Of a stretch of DNA of 43,417 nt, positions 41,706 through 43,417 are shown piece by piece (the stretch's first letter is position 1; each line of letters starts with the position of its first letter). The notes beneath the pieces are model-generated. The model was given only the letters and a program-made list of their open reading frames with translations, had not been told where the DNA came from and searched no databases. The DNA lies in assembly GCA_947463515.1 (NCBI GenBank), contig CANHRI010000016.1, forward strand, positions 1 to 43,417. Reading direction: 5' to 3'. Both the position numbers and the translations under genes were made by a program. This DNA is from Flavobacteriaceae bacterium (GTDB lineage: Bacteria > Bacteroidota > Bacteroidia > Flavobacteriales > Flavobacteriaceae).

Positions 41706-42752
41706 CTAACGCTCCTCCGATACAATGCTATAAATCTTTTGAAGAATTTGTTGCGGTGTTATGGTACGCATGGCTTGCTCATAGCCCGCAACTTTTTTAT
41801 TGCCATAAATGGAAGTAGGCAAAAACGGATATTGGGAACGATCGGCGGTAAGACAATACTCCAACGGTTGTCCATACGGAGCAAATCCCGCATACGGATG
41901 GGTGGCGCCCCATAGCGTAATCGTTTTTACACCATACAATGCCGCCAAATGCGCATTTCCACTGTCCATCGAAACCATCAAGTCTAAGTTGGCAATGAGT
42001 TCCAACTCGTGCTCAAAGGAGATTTTATTGGCCATATTCTTGATATGCTCCCCCAAAGGCGTAAGCGTATCCAGAAGTTCCGACTCGCGACGACCGCCAC
42101 CCAATAAGAAAATACGATAGGGTCCTTGGGCCAACTCAGCAACGACATTTTGCAATAAATCCATCGGATAGACTTTGGCCGAATGCTGTGCAAAAGGAGC
42201 AATCCCAATCCACAATTGCTGCTTGGGGCCGGTTTGCTCCACAACACTGGGAGACAGCACCTCTTTTGGAAGGTAATATAGCGTGTCAAAAGGAACGGTA
42301 TACCCCAATTTTTGAAGGGTTTCGACATGTCTAACCGTCATCGGCTTAAGCGGCGCAATGGTTTTTTCCTCAAGTCGGGTCAACTGCTGTTTTTCCAAAC
42401 GCCCTTTGTCGGTATACGCTGTTTTTTGACCACTTATTGCAAAAAGAAAGCGTAGTATTTTGGATCGCAACACATTGTGAAAATCGGCGATTTCAGATAC
42501 ACCCAGCGCTTTCAATTCGCGGTACAAACGAAAAATACCCCACAATCCTTTGTGTTGATGATGGGTATGAACCGAAATAAATTGAATTTGAGGAATCTGT
42601 AAAAAAATGGGTTTAAAAAAGGCACGGGAAACGACCGTCACTTTTACTTCAGGATGGTGTTGCATGAAGGCCAAAATAACCGGCACCGTCATCGCAACGT
42701 CGCCCATGGCTGAAAGGCGAATAAAAGCAATATGTCGTGTTTTTTGCGCCAA
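41706..42752 (-). CDS. Glycosyltransferase family 9 (heptosyltransferase-like)
   Basis: A 348-residue GT-B fold enzyme of the heptosyltransferase family. It opens IAFIRLSAMGDVAMTVPVILAF, the family's N-terminal motif, and has the nucleotide-sugar site region LMVSMDSGNAHLAALYGVKTITLWGATHP near residues 250-280. It would add a heptose-like sugar to LPS core or another glycan at the inner face of the membrane. Its ATG directly follows the stop of the DUF4254 gene with no gap, so the two are coupled. Confidence 0.9.
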   Translation of the reverse strand: MAQKTRHIAFIRLSAMGDVAMTVPVILAFMQHHPEVKVTVVSRAFFKPIFLQIPQIQFISVHTHHQHKGLWGIFRLYRELKALGVSEIADFHNVLRSKILRFLFAISGQKTAYTDKGRLEKQQLTRLEEKTIAPLKPMTVRHVETLQKLGYTVPFDTLYYLPKEVLSPSVVEQTGPKQQLWIGIAPFAQHSAKVYPMDLLQNVVAELAQGPYRIFLLGGGRRESELLDTLTPLGEHIKNMANKISFEHELELIANLDLMVSMDSGNAHLAALYGVKTITLWGATHPYAGFAPYGQPLEYCLTADRSQYPFLPTSIYGNKKVAGYEQAMRTITPQQILQKIYSIVSEER

Positions 42753-43358
42753 TTATTTTTTCTGCTGATACAACACCGGATTCAAATCCTCGTCGTTATA
42801 CATTTTCATCTGTTTGTAAACTTTCATGTACTTGTCGCCATTTTCAATATCGGTCAACAACTCACTGATAGAGGTAAACATATCGTTCTTTTGATCCAAA
42901 AGTACATTGAGCTTTTCTTGGCATTTGGCACGGTGCTCGTCGGAAGCATCGGGACGCGTAGCTTCTTCGTGCATATGATAAATTTTCAACGCCAAAATAG
43001 ACAAGCGGTCGATTGCCCACGCAGGACTCTCGGTATTAATTTTTGCATTGGGCTTTACTTGAACTCCACTATATTTTTGAAGAAAATAACTGTCAATATA
43101 CTCCACCATGTCAGTGCGAACCTGATTGGAAGCATCGATTTTACGCTTTAAATCCAAAGCGGCTACAGGGTCAATTTGCGGGTCCCGAATAATGTCTTCA
43201 TAATGCCACTGCACCGTATCGACCCAGTTTTTGGCGTACAATAAATATTCGATACTTCCCTTTTCATATGGATTCAAAGTAGGTTGATATACGTCGTTAA
43301 TGACATGATACTCACGAATACATTGTTCAAAAATGGGAAAAGCAAATTCAGCAAACAT
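42753..43358 (-). CDS. DUF4254 domain protein
   Basis: A 201-residue, mostly helical, soluble protein (IDPVAALDLKRKIDASNQVRTDMVEYIDSYF) recognised as DUF4254. It has no signal peptide or membrane span. It is encoded directly upstream of, and abutting, a GT9 glycosyltransferase, an arrangement seen in other Bacteroidota, which suggests a helper role in LPS or glycan synthesis. No catalytic motif was recognised. A TATCTTTG box lies upstream. Confidence 0.85.
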   Translation of the reverse strand: MFAEFAFPIFEQCIREYHVINDVYQPTLNPYEKGSIEYLLYAKNWVDTVQWHYEDIIRDPQIDPVAALDLKRKIDASNQVRTDMVEYIDSYFLQKYSGVQVKPNAKINTESPAWAIDRLSILALKIYHMHEEATRPDASDEHRAKCQEKLNVLLDQKNDMFTSISELLTDIENGDKYMKVYKQMKMYNDEDLNPVLYQQKK

Positions 43359-43374
43359 AGGTGTAGTTTTTTTG

Positions 43375-43382
43375 CAAAGATA
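43375..43382 (-). promoter_or_regulatory. Candidate -7 box (TATCTTTG)
   Basis: An exact TAnnTTTG match on the minus strand, 16 nt before the DUF4254 ATG. A TTTG at 43408-43411 is 25 nt further upstream, wider than usual for a -33 box. Confidence 0.5.
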
Positions 43383-43417
43383 GTTTTTATCCCGTTACTT
43401 TGACAGACAAAATCCGC

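Noticed and set aside
41692..41717. Terminator between the PaaE-like and GT9 genes
   Set aside because: A short AGCGTT/AACGCT palindrome is present but it overlaps the GT9 stop and has no T-run on either strand.

Overview
The window looks like chromosomal DNA of a flavobacterium (Bacteroidota, Flavobacteriaceae, Flavobacterium-like). It is moderately AT-rich. Several genes are preceded by the Bacteroidota -7 promoter box TAnnTTTG rather than E. coli-type boxes. The content is typical of the group: DUF3857 proteins, DUF4292, DUF5687 and DUF4254 proteins, a SprE/PorW-like type IX secretion and gliding lipoprotein, an HU-CCDC81/SPOR protein, and an ATP synthase operon without beta and epsilon genes beside it. 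No phage, integrase, transposase, CRISPR array, tRNA or rRNA gene was seen.

Layout. 1-2.8 kb: a 14-copy heptamer array, then an NtrY-like sensor kinase, an enoyl-CoA hydratase and a small lipoprotein (+). 2.8-5.2 kb: a minus-strand lipid group (PlsC acyltransferase, acyl-ACP desaturase, HD phosphohydrolase). 5.3-8.9 kb: recA, a lipoprotein, an ECF sigma factor and, overlapping it, an inner-membrane-to-outer-membrane barrel protein. 9.1-10.9 kb: a second PlsC and, divergently, trpS. 10.9-15.2 kb: an unrecognised one-span membrane protein, divergent from a GrpE-like mini protein and a non-canonical Hsp70. 15.2-18 kb: dprA, the SPOR protein and an acyl-CoA thioesterase. 18-22.1 kb: two tandem DUF3857 proteins, the second of which appears to have lost the transglutaminase triad. 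22.1-22.5 kb: a gene-free stretch with a 163-nt imperfect hairpin, a terminator and a GC-rich repeat. 22.5-28.9 kb: a minus-strand envelope operon (flippase, dut, sugar nucleotidyltransferase, TPR protein, DUF4292 lipoprotein, EnvC-like factor). 29-38 kb: a minus-strand run of SprE-like protein, bactofilin, AtpZ-like protein, a membrane protein, then atpB-E-F-H-A-G. 38.2-40.4 kb: a DUF5687 ABC exporter. 40.6-43.4 kb: a PaaE-like oxidoreductase, then a GT9 glycosyltransferase and DUF4254 protein pair.

The gene set is mainly housekeeping and envelope biogenesis. The least explained material lies between genes. First, a GC-rich element occurs three times (about 9.02, 22.4 and 40.5 kb). Its flanks are conserved (consensus GGAAANCC, then a hairpin of differing sequence, then GAYTTGNARCGGA or similar). 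It could be a structured RNA or a REP-like repeat. Second, arrays with a 7-bp period but different unit sequences sit in three 5' leader or intercistronic positions. Third, a long hairpin overlaps a stop codon. Among the proteins, the GrpE-like/Hsp70/membrane-protein cluster is the best candidate for an undescribed system. All functions are inferred from reading the sequence; no database search was run.
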